64,000 nucleotides of DNA from Bog-257 sp963846715 (GCA_963846715.1 CAWJXA010000010.1:1-64000), one strand, 5' to 3'. Counted from the stretch's first letter, positions 1 through 9,608 are shown. The notes: generated by a model not told the origin, from the letters alone. Numbers and translations: made by a program.

Positions 1-288
1 CGCTCCATGGCTGCGCCATTCGTTGCCCAGCGACGGATAGGCGGTAAGAATCGCGGTGGCCGGATTGTAATCTAACTGGCGCGCTGCTCGAATCACGTCG
101 TAACCCGCGGTTTCCGTTTCCATGCGCATATCGGTAATGACCATCTCGAAGATGCCATTTTTCAGTTTCTGTCCGGCTTCTTTCGCAGAGGAAGCAGTGT
201 CTACTTCGAAACCGTTCATTTCGAGGATCGCACGCAAGGTCAGCAGGATTGCAAGTTCATCATCAACTAACAGGATGCGACGTTTCAT
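1..288 (-). CDS. response regulator receiver-domain protein (partial, C-terminus outside window)
   Basis: Ninety-six codons remain open to the window edge, so only the amino-terminal part of a CheY-like receiver domain is seen. The acidic pocket D9/D10, the phosphoacceptor D53 in VITDMRM and the conserved Thr in AILTAYPS are all visible. The ATG is preceded by a GGAG ribosome site at good spacing. Receiver domains accept phosphate from a histidine kinase; a kinase lies at 1851-3647, but mtaB lies between on the other strand, so pairing is only a guess. Whether an output domain follows cannot be judged. Confidence 0.85.
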   Translation of the reverse strand, partial: MKRRILLVDDELAILLTLRAILEMNGFEVDTASSAKEAGQKLKNGIFEMVITDMRMETETAGYDVIRAARQLDYNPATAILTAYPSLGNEWRSHGA

Positions 289-444
289 CGGGAGCTCCAG
301 GGGAAAGTCTCGTCATCAACGTGCGGCTGGTGAGATGCAGGTTCTTGCCGCAAAGTTGTCATGGATATCATTGTACTGCTACACGCGCCGTTCCGTTTTT
401 GTGCTTCCACATCGCCCGCAGCCAGCCCCACAAAGGACGCCCAG

Positions 445-450
445 TATAAT
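445..450 (+). promoter_or_regulatory. -10 element for mtaB
   Basis: A perfect TATAAT ends six bases before the proposed GTG start at 457, with no good -35 hexamer. Transcription would begin at about the start codon, giving a leaderless or nearly leaderless message. Confidence 0.4.
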
Positions 451-456
451 CGTTTG

Positions 457-1791
457 GTGGCGACTTATCACCTCGAGAACTTCGGATGTCGCGCGACCCA
501 GGCCGATGGCGCCGCGATCGAACGCCAATTGCTTGGCCGGGGGCTGCAGCGCGCCGGCGGTGCCCACAAAGCCGAAGTCGTCATTTTGAACACCTGCACC
601 GTCACTGCATCGGCCGATCAGGACGCGCGCGCCGCCATTCGCCGCATTCATCGGGAAAATCCCGAGGCCAAAATCATGGTTACGGGCTGTTATGCCCAGC
701 GCGCGCCGGAGGAGTTATCGGCGCTGCCCGGCGTTAGCCTGGTCGTGGGAAATTCGCACAAACACCAGTTGGCCAGCTACGCTTTTCCACTAACGGGCCA
801 CGGCGGATTTGTGGCGTTGGACCAAATCGGCCGCAGTCCCGTCATCGCCGGTGACATTTTCGCTCATACCGAGTTGATGGCCGCACCCGTCTTCGAAGCT
901 GGCTCCTTCGAAAAGACTCGCCCTAATCTCAAAGTGCAGGATGGTTGCAATAACCGCTGCTCCTTCTGCATCATTCCGTCGGTGCGCGGCCAGAGCCGCT
1001 CGCTAAAGTTGGAGCAAGTGCTCAGCGAAGTCGACGCTCTGGTCGCCAACGGCTATCGCGAAATTGTGCTGTCGGGCATCAACCTCGGCCGCTGGGGACG
1101 TGACCTGTCGCCGCGCACGAATTTCGCAGCCATGCTGCGCGCCATCCTTGAGCACACGACTATCGAAAAGATTCGCATCAGCTCGGTCGAGCCCATGGAC
1201 TGGACGAACGAAGTGATTGAACTGGTGGCGTCCTCCCCGCGCATTTGCAAGCACGCCCACGTGCCGCTGCAGTCGGGCAGTGACCGGATTCTCCGCAAGA
1301 TGCACCGCAAGTACCGCCCTTGGCATTACGCCGATCGCATCGAGCGCATTCGTCATGCCATGCCCGATGCGGCCATTGGCGCCGACGTGATGGTTGGCTT
1401 CCCCAGTGAGAGCGAAGAAGACTTCGAGCAGACGCGGGCGCTCATTGAGTGCCTGCCGTTCACCTATCTGCATGTCTTCACCTATTCGTCCCGGCCCGGA
1501 ACGCTGTCAGCCGGAATGCCGGAGCAGGTCCCCGTCCAAATTGCACGTCAGCGCAATCAAGTCCTACGGGAGCTGGCAGCCAGCAAGAAGTGCGCATTCA
1601 TGCAATCGTTTGTTGGGCGACAGCTGGAAGCGATCACGCTTACACACTTCGATGGTGCGCGTACCGAAGCTTTAACCGATAACTATCTGAAGTTGCAGAT
1701 TCAAGGTCAGCACCAACCTAATCAGTGGGTCACCGCTGCAATTGTGGATGTTGACAGAGAAGCCCTGGGGGGCGTTCTTAGCAGAGTTTAG
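457..1791 (+). CDS. mtaB: tRNA (N6-threonylcarbamoyladenosine(37)-C2)-methylthiotransferase MtaB
   Basis: A radical-SAM methylthiotransferase of about 444 residues that converts t6A37 to ms2t6A37 in tRNAs. The N-terminal UPF0004 domain carries the second-cluster cysteines C11, C47 (NTCTVT) and C78 (VTGCYAQ). The radical SAM motif CNNRCSFC gives C164, C168 and C171, and a short TRAM-like region closes the protein. I chose GTG 457 because homologues begin close to the FGCRATQ motif; an upstream in-frame ATG at 361 would add 32 residues without family resemblance. No Shine-Dalgarno sequence is seen, but TATAAT lies just upstream. The MiaB alternative is less likely given the N-terminal sequence and length. 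Confidence 0.9.
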   Translation: MATYHLENFGCRATQADGAAIERQLLGRGLQRAGGAHKAEVVILNTCTVTASADQDARAAIRRIHRENPEAKIMVTGCYAQRAPEELSALPGVSLVVGNSHKHQLASYAFPLTGHGGFVALDQIGRSPVIAGDIFAHTELMAAPVFEAGSFEKTRPNLKVQDGCNNRCSFCIIPSVRGQSRSLKLEQVLSEVDALVANGYREIVLSGINLGRWGRDLSPRTNFAAMLRAILEHTTIEKIRISSVEPMDWTNEVIELVASSPRICKHAHVPLQSGSDRILRKMHRKYRPWHYADRIERIRHAMPDAAIGADVMVGFPSESEEDFEQTRALIECLPFTYLHVFTYSSRPGTLSAGMPEQVPVQIARQRNQVLRELAASKKCAFMQSFVGRQLEAITLTHFDGARTEALTDNYLKLQIQGQHQPNQWVTAAIVDVDREALGGVLSRV

Positions 1792-1850
1792 GCCGGGCGG
1801 CTCATGGTCGAAGTCCCTTTACATCCAGGGAAGTCATCGCGCCGCATGGA

Positions 1851-3647
1851 TCACGCCGCCGGCGGCACGTTCGGCACATCCAGCAATCCCAACTGCTGCT
1901 CGAAGGGCAAAAACACCGAAAATGCGGTTCCACTCTTCCCCGCTCGTGTGCGGCTGGCGAGATGAATTGTCCCCTCATGCTTCTCGGTGATGCCGCGGCT
2001 CACCCACAGGCCTAATCCTGTACCTTTTTCCCCTTTCGTAGTGAAAAAGGGAGCGAAGAGATTTCTGCGCACCCCCGCCGGAATGCCCGCGCCGGTGTCG
2101 ACAATTGTGACGCGCACCCCCTTACGTGTTGGATTCGACGCAAGACTCGATTCACGCAAGTGCAAAATCAGTTTGCCTCCATTCGGCATCGCATCCAGCG
2201 CATTGCCTACCAGGTTTGAAAATACCTGCCGCAGCTCGCCGGGAAATCCCCGCACCGGAGCCGCCGCTTCAAGACGTTCCTCCACCCTGACATGGGCCTT
2301 TCTAATTTGAGGGGCAAACAGAATCAGCACGCTCTGTAATACCTCGGCGACGTTAACTTCCACTGGCGCCTGCGCTTCGCGGTGAAAGGTCAGAAGCTGT
2401 CCCGTAATCTGCGCCATGCGCGCCAGTTCGTCACTGGCAAGCTCCAGGTAGTGACTTGCCGTGTCGCTGGAATGCGACTCGTAGCGCAGCAGGTAGATAA
2501 GATTGGAAACCGTATCCAGAGGGTTACGAATCTCATGGGCGATGGTGGCCGACAGCCGTCCGGCAAGCGTCAATCGCTCACTCGAACGTAGTGCCTGTTC
2601 AGTCTGGCGGCGTTCCGTGATGTCGCGAAACACGATCACAATTCCAGCCAGTTCACCGCGATCATTGCGGATCGAAGAGCCCGTCAGTTCAAGCGGATGT
2701 TCCCGGCCAGTCCGGCTTATGAGCGCAATATGACTGGACACGTTTACTGGCTCCGTGGGATGGACCAGTTGAGCCGGATCGTCAAGCTCCATCCTTGTCT
2801 TTTCATCGACGACGCGCATAACCTCCCGCAGCGGCCGTCCACAGGCTGTTTCACCATCCCATCCGGTTAGTTTCTCAGCCGCAGGATTTATAAACGCTAC
2901 CCTCCCCGCCGCGTCGGTAGCGACGACTGCATCCCCGAGGCTGGTGAGGGTGATCCGGTACGACTCCCGGCTTTCCTGCAACAGCCGCGTTTTCTCCTCT
3001 TCGGCTTGCAGATGCTTGTCGTACGTGGAAGAAAGCTCGAACAACTCACGTCGCGTCAGGGTGAACAGCAGGACAACTGTAATTAGCGAAAGCAGCACGG
3101 CGGTGCCGATGACAACATTGCTGAGAAGCGCAGCCCGACGGTACCGAACTTCATGCAGGTGTTGCTCCGCATCCAGTATCTGGCGCGTCTTGGCCCGGAT
3201 CTGCTCCATCAACTGGTTACCGGCGGTGTATTCCTGGGGCGAGAGGGAACGAGGGCCCTGTTGCTGCAGCAATTGCTCCGAGTATAGGATCCAACGCAGA
3301 TCCAGATCTCTAACCTCTCGTATGCGTTGCTGCTGGCTGGGATTGTCCCGGGTGAGCTGTTCCAGAGTCGCCGCTTGTTCCGGCACTCTTGGCTTGGCGG
3401 CGTTGTACGGATCCAGAAAAGACTGGTCGCCAGTCAGGTGGAAGCCGCGAAGCCCCGACTCCATGTCCAGCATGTAACGCATCAACTGCCTGGCATTGAG
3501 AATGACCTCGTCAGCATGGTCAACCCGGCCGAAGGAAGTGGTCAGGCCCAGGATCTCAACCACGAGGGTCGCGGTAAGCAGCAACAGCAACACCACCGGT
3601 ATCAAAACCGTGCGGCGGAGCAGTCTCTGAAAACTGCGTTGATCCAT
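1851..3647 (-). CDS. membrane sensor histidine kinase (CHASE3-PAS-HisKA-HATPase)
   Basis: 598 residues. A first membrane segment (about 13-33) and a second (about 174-197) bracket an extracytoplasmic CHASE3-type domain containing DMESGLRGF. A PAS domain follows (about 228-345), then a dimerisation domain with the phosphoacceptor H371 in ATIAHEIRNP, and an HATPase_c domain with the N box (NLVGNALDAM), DTGAGIP and GTGLGLWVS. It should autophosphorylate in response to an unknown periplasmic or PAS-sensed signal. No response regulator is directly adjacent; the nearest is the partial receiver protein at 1-288. It converges with mtaB, with only about 60 bases between and no clear terminator. Confidence 0.9.
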   Translation of the reverse strand: MDQRSFQRLLRRTVLIPVVLLLLLTATLVVEILGLTTSFGRVDHADEVILNARQLMRYMLDMESGLRGFHLTGDQSFLDPYNAAKPRVPEQAATLEQLTRDNPSQQQRIREVRDLDLRWILYSEQLLQQQGPRSLSPQEYTAGNQLMEQIRAKTRQILDAEQHLHEVRYRRAALLSNVVIGTAVLLSLITVVLLFTLTRRELFELSSTYDKHLQAEEEKTRLLQESRESYRITLTSLGDAVVATDAAGRVAFINPAAEKLTGWDGETACGRPLREVMRVVDEKTRMELDDPAQLVHPTEPVNVSSHIALISRTGREHPLELTGSSIRNDRGELAGIVIVFRDITERRQTEQALRSSERLTLAGRLSATIAHEIRNPLDTVSNLIYLLRYESHSSDTASHYLELASDELARMAQITGQLLTFHREAQAPVEVNVAEVLQSVLILFAPQIRKAHVRVEERLEAAAPVRGFPGELRQVFSNLVGNALDAMPNGGKLILHLRESSLASNPTRKGVRVTIVDTGAGIPAGVRRNLFAPFFTTKGEKGTGLGLWVSRGITEKHEGTIHLASRTRAGKSGTAFSVFLPFEQQLGLLDVPNVPPAA

Positions 3648-3732
3648 ATACGACTCGTCAATACATGCCCAGATGGGTTAGGAAAGTCCTGATGATACAG
3701 CATCTCGGTCGGTCCCCAGCAGAGGGATTCCC

Positions 3733-4380
3733 TTAGTCGGCAGAAGCGGAGTTTTCTTGCAGCGGGGACGTCAGTTGAGACTTGCGAGGCGGTCTGGCGG
3801 CGTTGCGGTTCAAAGCCCAGACCGCAATCCGGAACAGCAGGAGTATCGCGAGGATGCTGCCGTAAATCTCGGGTACGCGCACGTCTTTCTTTACCAGCCA
3901 AATGTAATGCACCACTCCCGCTGTCGCACTGGCGTAGATAAGCCGGTGCAACTGTTGCCAGCGCCTCCCCAGCTTGCGGATCGCCTTCCGGGTTGACGTT
4001 ATCGCTAATGGAATCATCAGTACGAAGGCGGTAAAACCGGCGGTGATGAATGGTCGCTTCAGCACATCTTTATAGATACTGTGGAGGTCGAAAAACTGGT
4101 CCAGCCAGATATAGGTAGTAAAGTGCAGGCAGCCGTAGAAGAACGCGAACAGCCCCAACATCCGACGGTATTGAATTAGCCAGTACTGCCGTGTCAGCTT
4201 ACGCAACGGCGTTATGGACAGAGTGACCAGCAGTAAGACCAGCGTCCAGGTACCGGTGGAAAATGTGATAACTTGTACCGGGTTCGCGCCCAGCGCGGAG
4301 TTCAACGCCTTCCAACCCAGCCGGAGCAAGGGCACCAGACACAGAAGAAAAATAAGCGGCTTAAGATATTTCGGCTTCAT
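3733..4380 (-). CDS. msrQ: heme-binding membrane subunit MsrQ of the methionine sulfoxide reductase system
   Basis: 215 residues with about five to six membrane spans, typical of the YedZ/MsrQ ferric-reductase-like family. Histidines are placed in predicted helices, for example in FYGCLHFTTY and in the QQLHRLIYAS / AGVVHYIWL segments, as expected for b-type heme ligands. It passes electrons from the respiratory chain to the periplasmic molybdoenzyme MsrP. The start ATG lies six bases after the msrP stop, so the two form a tight operon with msrP first. Confidence 0.9.
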   Translation of the reverse strand: MKPKYLKPLIFLLCLVPLLRLGWKALNSALGANPVQVITFSTGTWTLVLLLVTLSITPLRKLTRQYWLIQYRRMLGLFAFFYGCLHFTTYIWLDQFFDLHSIYKDVLKRPFITAGFTAFVLMIPLAITSTRKAIRKLGRRWQQLHRLIYASATAGVVHYIWLVKKDVRVPEIYGSILAILLLFRIAVWALNRNAARPPRKSQLTSPLQENSASAD

Positions 4381-4386
4381 GGGTGC

Positions 4387-5343
4387 TCAGAAATTCTTCT
4401 TGAGATCCATTCCGGTGTACAGTGAAGCGACCTGGTCGCCGTAGCCGTTGTACATCAGCGTCGGACGCTTGAAGAACTCTCCGATGCGCCGTTCTTTGGC
4501 CTGACTCCAGCGGGGATGGTCAACATTCGGGTTGACGTTCGAATAGAAACCGTATTCATTCGGCGCAGACCTGGTCCACGTCGAAACTGGTTGCTTCTCG
4601 ACCAACTTAATCTTGACAATCGCCTTGATACCCTTGAAGCCGTATTTCCAGGGAACGACTAAGCGAATCGGCGCGCCATCCTGGTTGGGCAGAACGTCGC
4701 CATAGAGGCCGACGGCCAGAATGGTGAGTGGGTGCATTGCCTCGTCGAGTCGCAGTCCTTCCACATAAGGCCAGTCGAGCACGTTGCGCTGCTGACCGGG
4801 AAAGCGCTTGGGGTCGAGCAGCGACGTAAACTCAACATACTTCGCTTTCGAGTTCGGCTGCACCTGATCGAGGAGCGATTTCAATGGAAAGCCAATCCAC
4901 GGAATCACCATTGACCAGCCTTCCACACAGCGCATGCGGTAAATCCGCTCTTCCAGAGGCATTTTCATCAGCGCGTCGATGTCGAACGTTTGAGGCTTAT
5001 TGACCAGGCCTTCCACGCGCACCGTCCACGGGCGCGTCTGAAAGTTTTTGGCCAGATCGGCCGGCTCGTATTTGTCGGTGCTGAACTCGTAGTAGTTGTT
5101 GTAGTGCGTAATATCCTGCAACGGCGTCTGCTTTTCGGTCGTCCCGAATGGACCTTTGCTGTAGTTGAGCTTGGCATTGGCGAACGCAACCTCCGACGGC
5201 GAAACAATACTGTTCAACTTGCCGCCAACCAGGGCAGCCCCAGCCAGCACGGCCGCGCCACCCAGAAACGCACGCCGGCTCAAGTACCAATTCTTGGGTG
5301 TAATTTCGAACGACGGTATGTCAGATGATTTCTTGATCAACAT
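4387..5343 (-). CDS. msrP: protein-methionine-sulfoxide reductase catalytic subunit MsrP
   Basis: A periplasmic molybdopterin enzyme of 318 residues, close to the family length. A twin-arginine signal (SRRAFLGGAAVLAG, about residues 22-35) marks Tat export. The sulfite-oxidase fold follows, with the Mo-ligand cysteine C139 in RMRCVEGWSMVIPW. MsrP reduces both methionine sulfoxide stereoisomers in envelope proteins using electrons from MsrQ, which is encoded immediately downstream. The ATG is preceded by GGAG seven bases upstream. The DNA upstream (5344-5512) would hold the promoter; I see no clear hexamers there. Confidence 0.93.
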   Translation of the reverse strand: MLIKKSSDIPSFEITPKNWYLSRRAFLGGAAVLAGAALVGGKLNSIVSPSEVAFANAKLNYSKGPFGTTEKQTPLQDITHYNNYYEFSTDKYEPADLAKNFQTRPWTVRVEGLVNKPQTFDIDALMKMPLEERIYRMRCVEGWSMVIPWIGFPLKSLLDQVQPNSKAKYVEFTSLLDPKRFPGQQRNVLDWPYVEGLRLDEAMHPLTILAVGLYGDVLPNQDGAPIRLVVPWKYGFKGIKAIVKIKLVEKQPVSTWTRSAPNEYGFYSNVNPNVDHPRWSQAKERRIGEFFKRPTLMYNGYGDQVASLYTGMDLKKNF

Positions 5344-5512
5344 CGACTACTCCACATCAAATTCACACTAAGTGAGACTCGCGAACCGGCGTTTTGATAC
5401 ACGGCACCAATCTTGGCAAGTCACGGCCCCCTAGCGGGCACAATCCTCTAGAGATTACTACGTACCAACATGCCCGGGTGGATTGTATTTTGCCTCGCGT
5501 ACCCTGCCGGAC

Positions 5513-7399
5513 CTATCGCAAGAGCGTCGTCGGATCGGGATCGGCGGGCGCTCCATCCGGCAGTACGGCCGGGGATTCCTCGGGCGTGTCTCCTTCTCCC
5601 GGGGCCAGGAAGAGATTCTCCTCGATGCCATGCTGCTTGGTGTACAGCTCGTAGTAGCGGCCTCCCAGCCCGTAAAGCGATGCGTGGGTACCCTGCTCGA
5701 CAATTCGTCCTTCCTCAACAACCAGGATCTGGTCGGCGCGGCGAATGGTGGATAGCCGGTGCGCTATGACAAACGTCGTCCTCCCCTGCATCAGATACGA
5801 CAGTCCTTCCTGGATTAGCGCTTCCGACTCGGAGTCAAGACTGGAAGTGGCTTCATCAAGAATCAGAATTCGCGGGTTCGCCAGGATGGCGCGCGCGATG
5901 GAGACCCGCTGGCGCTGCCCACCCGAAAGCTTCACACCGCGTTCTCCGATGATGGTGTCGTACTGCAGCTCATATTTCTCCGCAAATTCGTCCACGCGGG
6001 CGATGGCGCAGGCGCGGAGAATCTCCTCCTCCGTCGCATCGGGCTTGGAGAAGGCCACGTTCTCGCGAATACTCCCGTCGAACAGAAACGAATCCTGCAA
6101 CACCATGCCCAGTTGGGTGCGGTACGACTCCAGCCGGACGGTGGAGAGATCGACCGAATCCACCAGGATTTTGCCGCGGTTAGGCGTATGGAACGCGGCA
6201 ATCAATCCTATGATGGTCGACTTTCCGGAGCCCGACGATCCCACCAGCGCCGTCACCGTGCCTGGGCGCGCATGAAACGAGATGTCGTGCAGCACCGTTT
6301 TCTTCTGCTCGTAAGCGAAGGTGACATTCTCGAAAGCGACATCGCCGCGTATCTCGGGAAGGGTAATTGTGCGGTTGGGTTCTTCGTCCTCGGGAGTTTC
6401 ATCGAGAACTTCGCGGGTGCGTTCCAAGCCCGCAAGCGCTTCCGAAATCTGGGTACCAATACCGACAACCTGGAACAACGGCGCGGCCAGATATCCGAGA
6501 AACATTGTGTAGGTGAAGAATCCGCCCAGCGTCAGCTTGCCCGCGAGAATCTGGCGGGTTCCCATGAACATCACAATCGCGCCGATCAGGCCCATCAGAG
6601 TCGAGGACGACAGGCTCATGACCGAAGTCGCCGTCAGGGTGCGAAAGACATTCTGCAGCAGCCGTTCCACGCCAGAGCTGAAAACTTCGTGCTCGCGTCG
6701 CTCGGCGTGGTAGCCCTTAACCACACGCACGCCTCCCAGCGACTCCGTCAAACGCCCGGTGACTTCGGCGGTGATCTTCGATCGCTCGCGGAAGATAGGG
6801 CGGATGGTTCGGAAAGCCTTGCGTAGGGCCAGACCGAAGATACCGAGAAAGCCGAAAGCGATGGCCGTCATTACCGGGCTGATGCGGATCAACACGGCGA
6901 ACGCGATGACTGCGGTAAGTAGACCACCGGCAAAGTCGACCAGACCGGTACCGATCAAGTTCCGCACGCCCTCGACGTCACTCATGATGCGCGAGACCAG
7001 CACGCCGGTCTTATTGGTGTCGTAATAAGCCACCGACAGGCGACCGACGTGCTCCTGTACGCGGCGACGCAACTCGGCGATAAGCTTCTGCGCCGCCTTG
7101 GAGAGCGTTTGGGTCAGCGCAAACGATGTCAGTCCCTGGATGATGGTGGCCGTGAGGACCACGCCCACAAGTGGATACAGAAGTTTGAGGTGCCGCTTGC
7201 CAATGACGTCGTCCACCAGGTACTTGGTGGAAGCGGGGAGCACCAGTCCGGAGACCCGGTTGATGATCATCAGTCCCAGGCCGAGTGCGAGTAAAGCGCG
7301 GCGCGGCCGTATCAGTTGCCACACTTCGGGCAACGCCTTGAAGATCTCGGTTTTCTTCTTTTCCGGCTTCGGAGAATTGGAATCCATGATGGAGGTCAA
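5513..7399 (-). CDS. MsbA-like ABC transporter, fused permease and ATPase
   Basis: 628 residues. An exporter-type six-helix membrane domain (about 30-320) is followed by a nucleotide-binding domain with Walker A (GSSGSGKST), ABC signature (LSGGQRQRVSIARAI), Walker B (ILILDEATSSLD) and the H-loop (IAHRLSTI). It should work as a homodimeric exporter; lipids, lipid A or drugs are all possible substrates and the sequence does not decide. A second ATG four codons in (7387) is an equally good start. The last 45 or so residues form a disordered acidic/proline tail. It stands alone; both neighbours are unrelated. Confidence 0.9.
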   Translation of the reverse strand: MTSIMDSNSPKPEKKKTEIFKALPEVWQLIRPRRALLALGLGLMIINRVSGLVLPASTKYLVDDVIGKRHLKLLYPLVGVVLTATIIQGLTSFALTQTLSKAAQKLIAELRRRVQEHVGRLSVAYYDTNKTGVLVSRIMSDVEGVRNLIGTGLVDFAGGLLTAVIAFAVLIRISPVMTAIAFGFLGIFGLALRKAFRTIRPIFRERSKITAEVTGRLTESLGGVRVVKGYHAERREHEVFSSGVERLLQNVFRTLTATSVMSLSSSTLMGLIGAIVMFMGTRQILAGKLTLGGFFTYTMFLGYLAAPLFQVVGIGTQISEALAGLERTREVLDETPEDEEPNRTITLPEIRGDVAFENVTFAYEQKKTVLHDISFHARPGTVTALVGSSGSGKSTIIGLIAAFHTPNRGKILVDSVDLSTVRLESYRTQLGMVLQDSFLFDGSIRENVAFSKPDATEEEILRACAIARVDEFAEKYELQYDTIIGERGVKLSGGQRQRVSIARAILANPRILILDEATSSLDSESEALIQEGLSYLMQGRTTFVIAHRLSTIRRADQILVVEEGRIVEQGTHASLYGLGGRYYELYTKQHGIEENLFLAPGEGDTPEESPAVLPDGAPADPDPTTLLR

Positions 7400-7550
7400 A
7401 GTCTTTGGATTCGTTAGATAGGCGATTGGGTTCGGAAGGGCGGCCCGAGGGGCTTGGCTGGCTCGGGCGCGATAATGGAGCTATCGGCGGGCGCTATCGG
7501 CAATAAAACCGAAAGGGGCGGCTGCTCACGGTCTACAGCGCGCTCGCTGT

Positions 7551-7985
7551 TTACTTGAGAAGCACGACGTCGTCGCCAGCAAGTTTGCTGAGCGCTTTGT
7601 CAAAGGTGACCAAAACCAAGCCTTCAACCCTCGCAAAGGCTGCCAAGTAGGCATCAGGCCATTGTTGAGGTGCGAACCGGGTCGTCGCGGTCAGCGCCCG
7701 AAACTCGCTCTCCACGGCATCGGGATCGCGCTCGGGATAGAAGGCCACGCGCACGTCACTGGCCAGGAGATCGTAAGCGTCCCAAGCTTCCTGCTGGGTC
7801 CTGACTTCATCTCCCATTACCACAGGATGAGTGAGCAACCGGAGAAAACCTAGTTGGGTCACCCGGCAAAAGCCGGTAACTTCGACTTGGAGCCGGTCAA
7901 ACCAGGAGGCGGCGGCATTATGCTGCTGGTGCCCGCGGTACGTCAGCGCAACCCACACGTTTAGATCAGGGAAATAAGATTTCAT
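7551..7985 (-). CDS. PIN-domain ribonuclease toxin (VapC-like)
   Basis: 144 residues, the usual length for a PIN toxin. Acidic residues of the metal site are recognisable: D7 in YFPDLNVWVAL, the Asp of QWPDAYLAAFA and the Asp of VTFDKALSKL. PIN toxins cleave tRNA or rRNA until bound by the cognate antitoxin. The reading frame overlaps the end of the antitoxin gene by 20 bases, a normal arrangement for translationally coupled toxin-antitoxin pairs. Confidence 0.88.
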   Translation of the reverse strand: MKSYFPDLNVWVALTYRGHQQHNAAASWFDRLQVEVTGFCRVTQLGFLRLLTHPVVMGDEVRTQQEAWDAYDLLASDVRVAFYPERDPDAVESEFRALTATTRFAPQQWPDAYLAAFARVEGLVLVTFDKALSKLAGDDVVLLK

Positions 7986-8196
7986 TGATCCGGCGATTAG
8001 TCAGGTGAAGCCAGCCCGGTCTCTTGGAATCGAGAATGGGGAGCTTAATCGCCCTCTTCTTGCGTTTGACGGGCGACCCTTCCAACTCCGCCTTCACTCC
8101 CAGGAGAACCAAGTCTTTCACCGAACACCCGCGAAGTGCCGCAGCCGACTTAAGGCGCCGGTAGAGCGGATCGGGAATGTCAACCGTAGTTCGCAC
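7966..8196 (-). CDS. ribbon-helix-helix type antitoxin
   Basis: 76 residues starting with GTG. The N-terminus RTTVDIPDPLYRRLKSAAALRGCSVKDLV has the beta strand plus two helices expected of a ribbon-helix-helix DNA-binding domain; the basic/proline-rich remainder would wrap the toxin. It lies upstream of and overlaps the PIN toxin. Such antitoxins neutralise the toxin and repress their own promoter; a palindrome at 8209-8220, just upstream, is a fitting operator. The specific family (VapB or a related group) cannot be fixed from sequence alone. Confidence 0.8.
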   Translation of the reverse strand: MRTTVDIPDPLYRRLKSAAALRGCSVKDLVLLGVKAELEGSPVKRKKRAIKLPILDSKRPGWLHLTNRRINEILFP

Positions 8197-8208
8197 TTGT
8201 ATAACCTA

Positions 8209-8220
8209 CCATATTTATGG
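8209..8220. promoter_or_regulatory. candidate operator of the PIN toxin-antitoxin pair
   Basis: CCATATTTATGG is a palindrome with 5-bp arms and a 2-bp centre, located 12 bases upstream of the antitoxin GTG. Its position suits autorepression by the ribbon-helix-helix antitoxin. This is inference from position and symmetry. Confidence 0.4.
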
Positions 8221-8245
8221 CTCCAGTGTTGGATTGACGGCGGCG

Positions 8246-8251
8246 TAAAAT
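8246..8251 (+). promoter_or_regulatory. -10-like element for the amidohydrolase gene
   Basis: TAAAAT ends ten bases before the ATG at 8262 and no -35 hexamer or ribosome site is evident, so a leaderless transcript is possible. Confidence 0.3.
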
Positions 8252-8261
8252 CTCCTGCGTT

Positions 8262-9608
8262 ATGAGGAACGCCCTTTTCCCTTCTGTCCTCGTCCTGCTC
8301 GTGCTGCCACTTACGGCCCAGTCGAACCACCAACTCCAGCCAGATGCCAGCATCTTCGACGAGATCTTCCACATCAAGGCGATCGACAACCATTCCCATC
8401 CGCCGGCGCTTGACAACGCTGGGCAGCCGGACGACGACTACGACGCCCTGCCCTGCGACCCCCTGGAGCCCACCGCCGCCGGGCTGATGTTCCGCGAAGA
8501 CAATCCCGTCTACATCCAGGCGTGGAAAAAGATGTTCGGTTACAAGTACGACGATGCAACGCCCGGGCACGTGAAGGAACTGCTTGCGGCGAAGGACGCG
8601 GTCAAACAGAGGGAGGGAGAGAACTATCCCAACTGGGTGCTCGACCAGCTTGGCATCGAGAGCGAGTTGGCCAACCGCGTCGCCATGGGACGGGGCCTGG
8701 AGCCACCGCGGTTCCGCTGGGTGCCGTTCGCCGACACGCTGCTGTTTCCCCTAAACAACTCTTCCCTGGCGGCGGAATCGCCCGACCGCAAGATTTTCTT
8801 CAGCCGCGAGGAGCTGGTTTTCGCCCGCTATCTTAACCAGTTAAGCGTGAACGGTGTGCCTCCGACGTTGGCTGAGTACACAGCCAAGATCATCACCCCG
8901 CTGCTGGAGCTGCAGAAAAAGAACGGGGCGGTGGCAATCAAATTTGAGGCTGCCTATCTGCGGTCGCTCGATTTCGCTCCCGCCAAAGAGGCTGACGCCG
9001 CTCGCGTCTATGCGCGTTACGTCCGCGGCGGCATTCCCAGCAACGCCGACTACAAAACACTGCAAGACTATCTCTTCCGCTACATAGCCCGCGAGGCTGG
9101 ACGACTGAGCATGGCCGTTCACTTTCACACGGGTGGCGGTTGCGGCGGTTACTTTGCGTTGGAGGGAGCCAATCCGCTCCTGATGGACTCAGTCTTCAAC
9201 GACCCGACTCTGCGCAAAACCAACTTCGTGATGCTTCACGGAGGCGCCGGCGGCTTCGAGCAGGTCGTCCCCTATCTGCTGATGAAACCGAATGTCTACG
9301 TCGACTTTTCCGAGCAGACCTGGATGCTGGCGCCGCGCCACATCGCAGCCAATATTCGATCCATGCTGGAGTTTTATCCCGAGAAGGTGCTCTTCGGCAC
9401 CGATCTCTATCCGCTGACGCCGCAAGTGAATTGGGAGGAGACCGGATACCAGACGGAAACCGCCGGACGAACCGCGCTGGCGATTGCACTCACCGGCATG
9501 ATGCAGGATGGCGAGATCACGCGCGAACAGGCAAGCTCGATCGCGCATATGGTGTTGCACGACAACGCGGCCAAGCTGTATGGGATTAGCGATATCTCCT
9601 CCAAGTGA
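8262..9608 (+). CDS. exported amidohydrolase-family (amidohydrolase 2) metal-dependent hydrolase
   Basis: 448 residues. A signal peptide (about 1-19, LFPSVLVLLVLPLTAQ) precedes a TIM-barrel hydrolase. Metal-site features are an HxH motif (AIDNHSHPP), a histidine pair in MAVHFHTGG, the HGG motif after strand six and the terminal FGTDLYP aspartate. The family hydrolyses or decarboxylates small organic acids; the substrate is unknown. It is not in an operon: the toxin-antitoxin pair diverges upstream and about 400 bases without a protein gene follow. Periplasmic location is inferred from the signal peptide. Confidence 0.82.
   Translation: MRNALFPSVLVLLVLPLTAQSNHQLQPDASIFDEIFHIKAIDNHSHPPALDNAGQPDDDYDALPCDPLEPTAAGLMFREDNPVYIQAWKKMFGYKYDDATPGHVKELLAAKDAVKQREGENYPNWVLDQLGIESELANRVAMGRGLEPPRFRWVPFADTLLFPLNNSSLAAESPDRKIFFSREELVFARYLNQLSVNGVPPTLAEYTAKIITPLLELQKKNGAVAIKFEAAYLRSLDFAPAKEADAARVYARYVRGGIPSNADYKTLQDYLFRYIAREAGRLSMAVHFHTGGGCGGYFALEGANPLLMDSVFNDPTLRKTNFVMLHGGAGGFEQVVPYLLMKPNVYVDFSEQTWMLAPRHIAANIRSMLEFYPEKVLFGTDLYPLTPQVNWEETGYQTETAGRTALAIALTGMMQDGEITREQASSIAHMVLHDNAAKLYGISDISSK

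Noticed and set aside
122..589. Open frame overlapping the response regulator and mtaB start
   Set aside because: Antisense to a clear receiver domain and without its own ribosome site.
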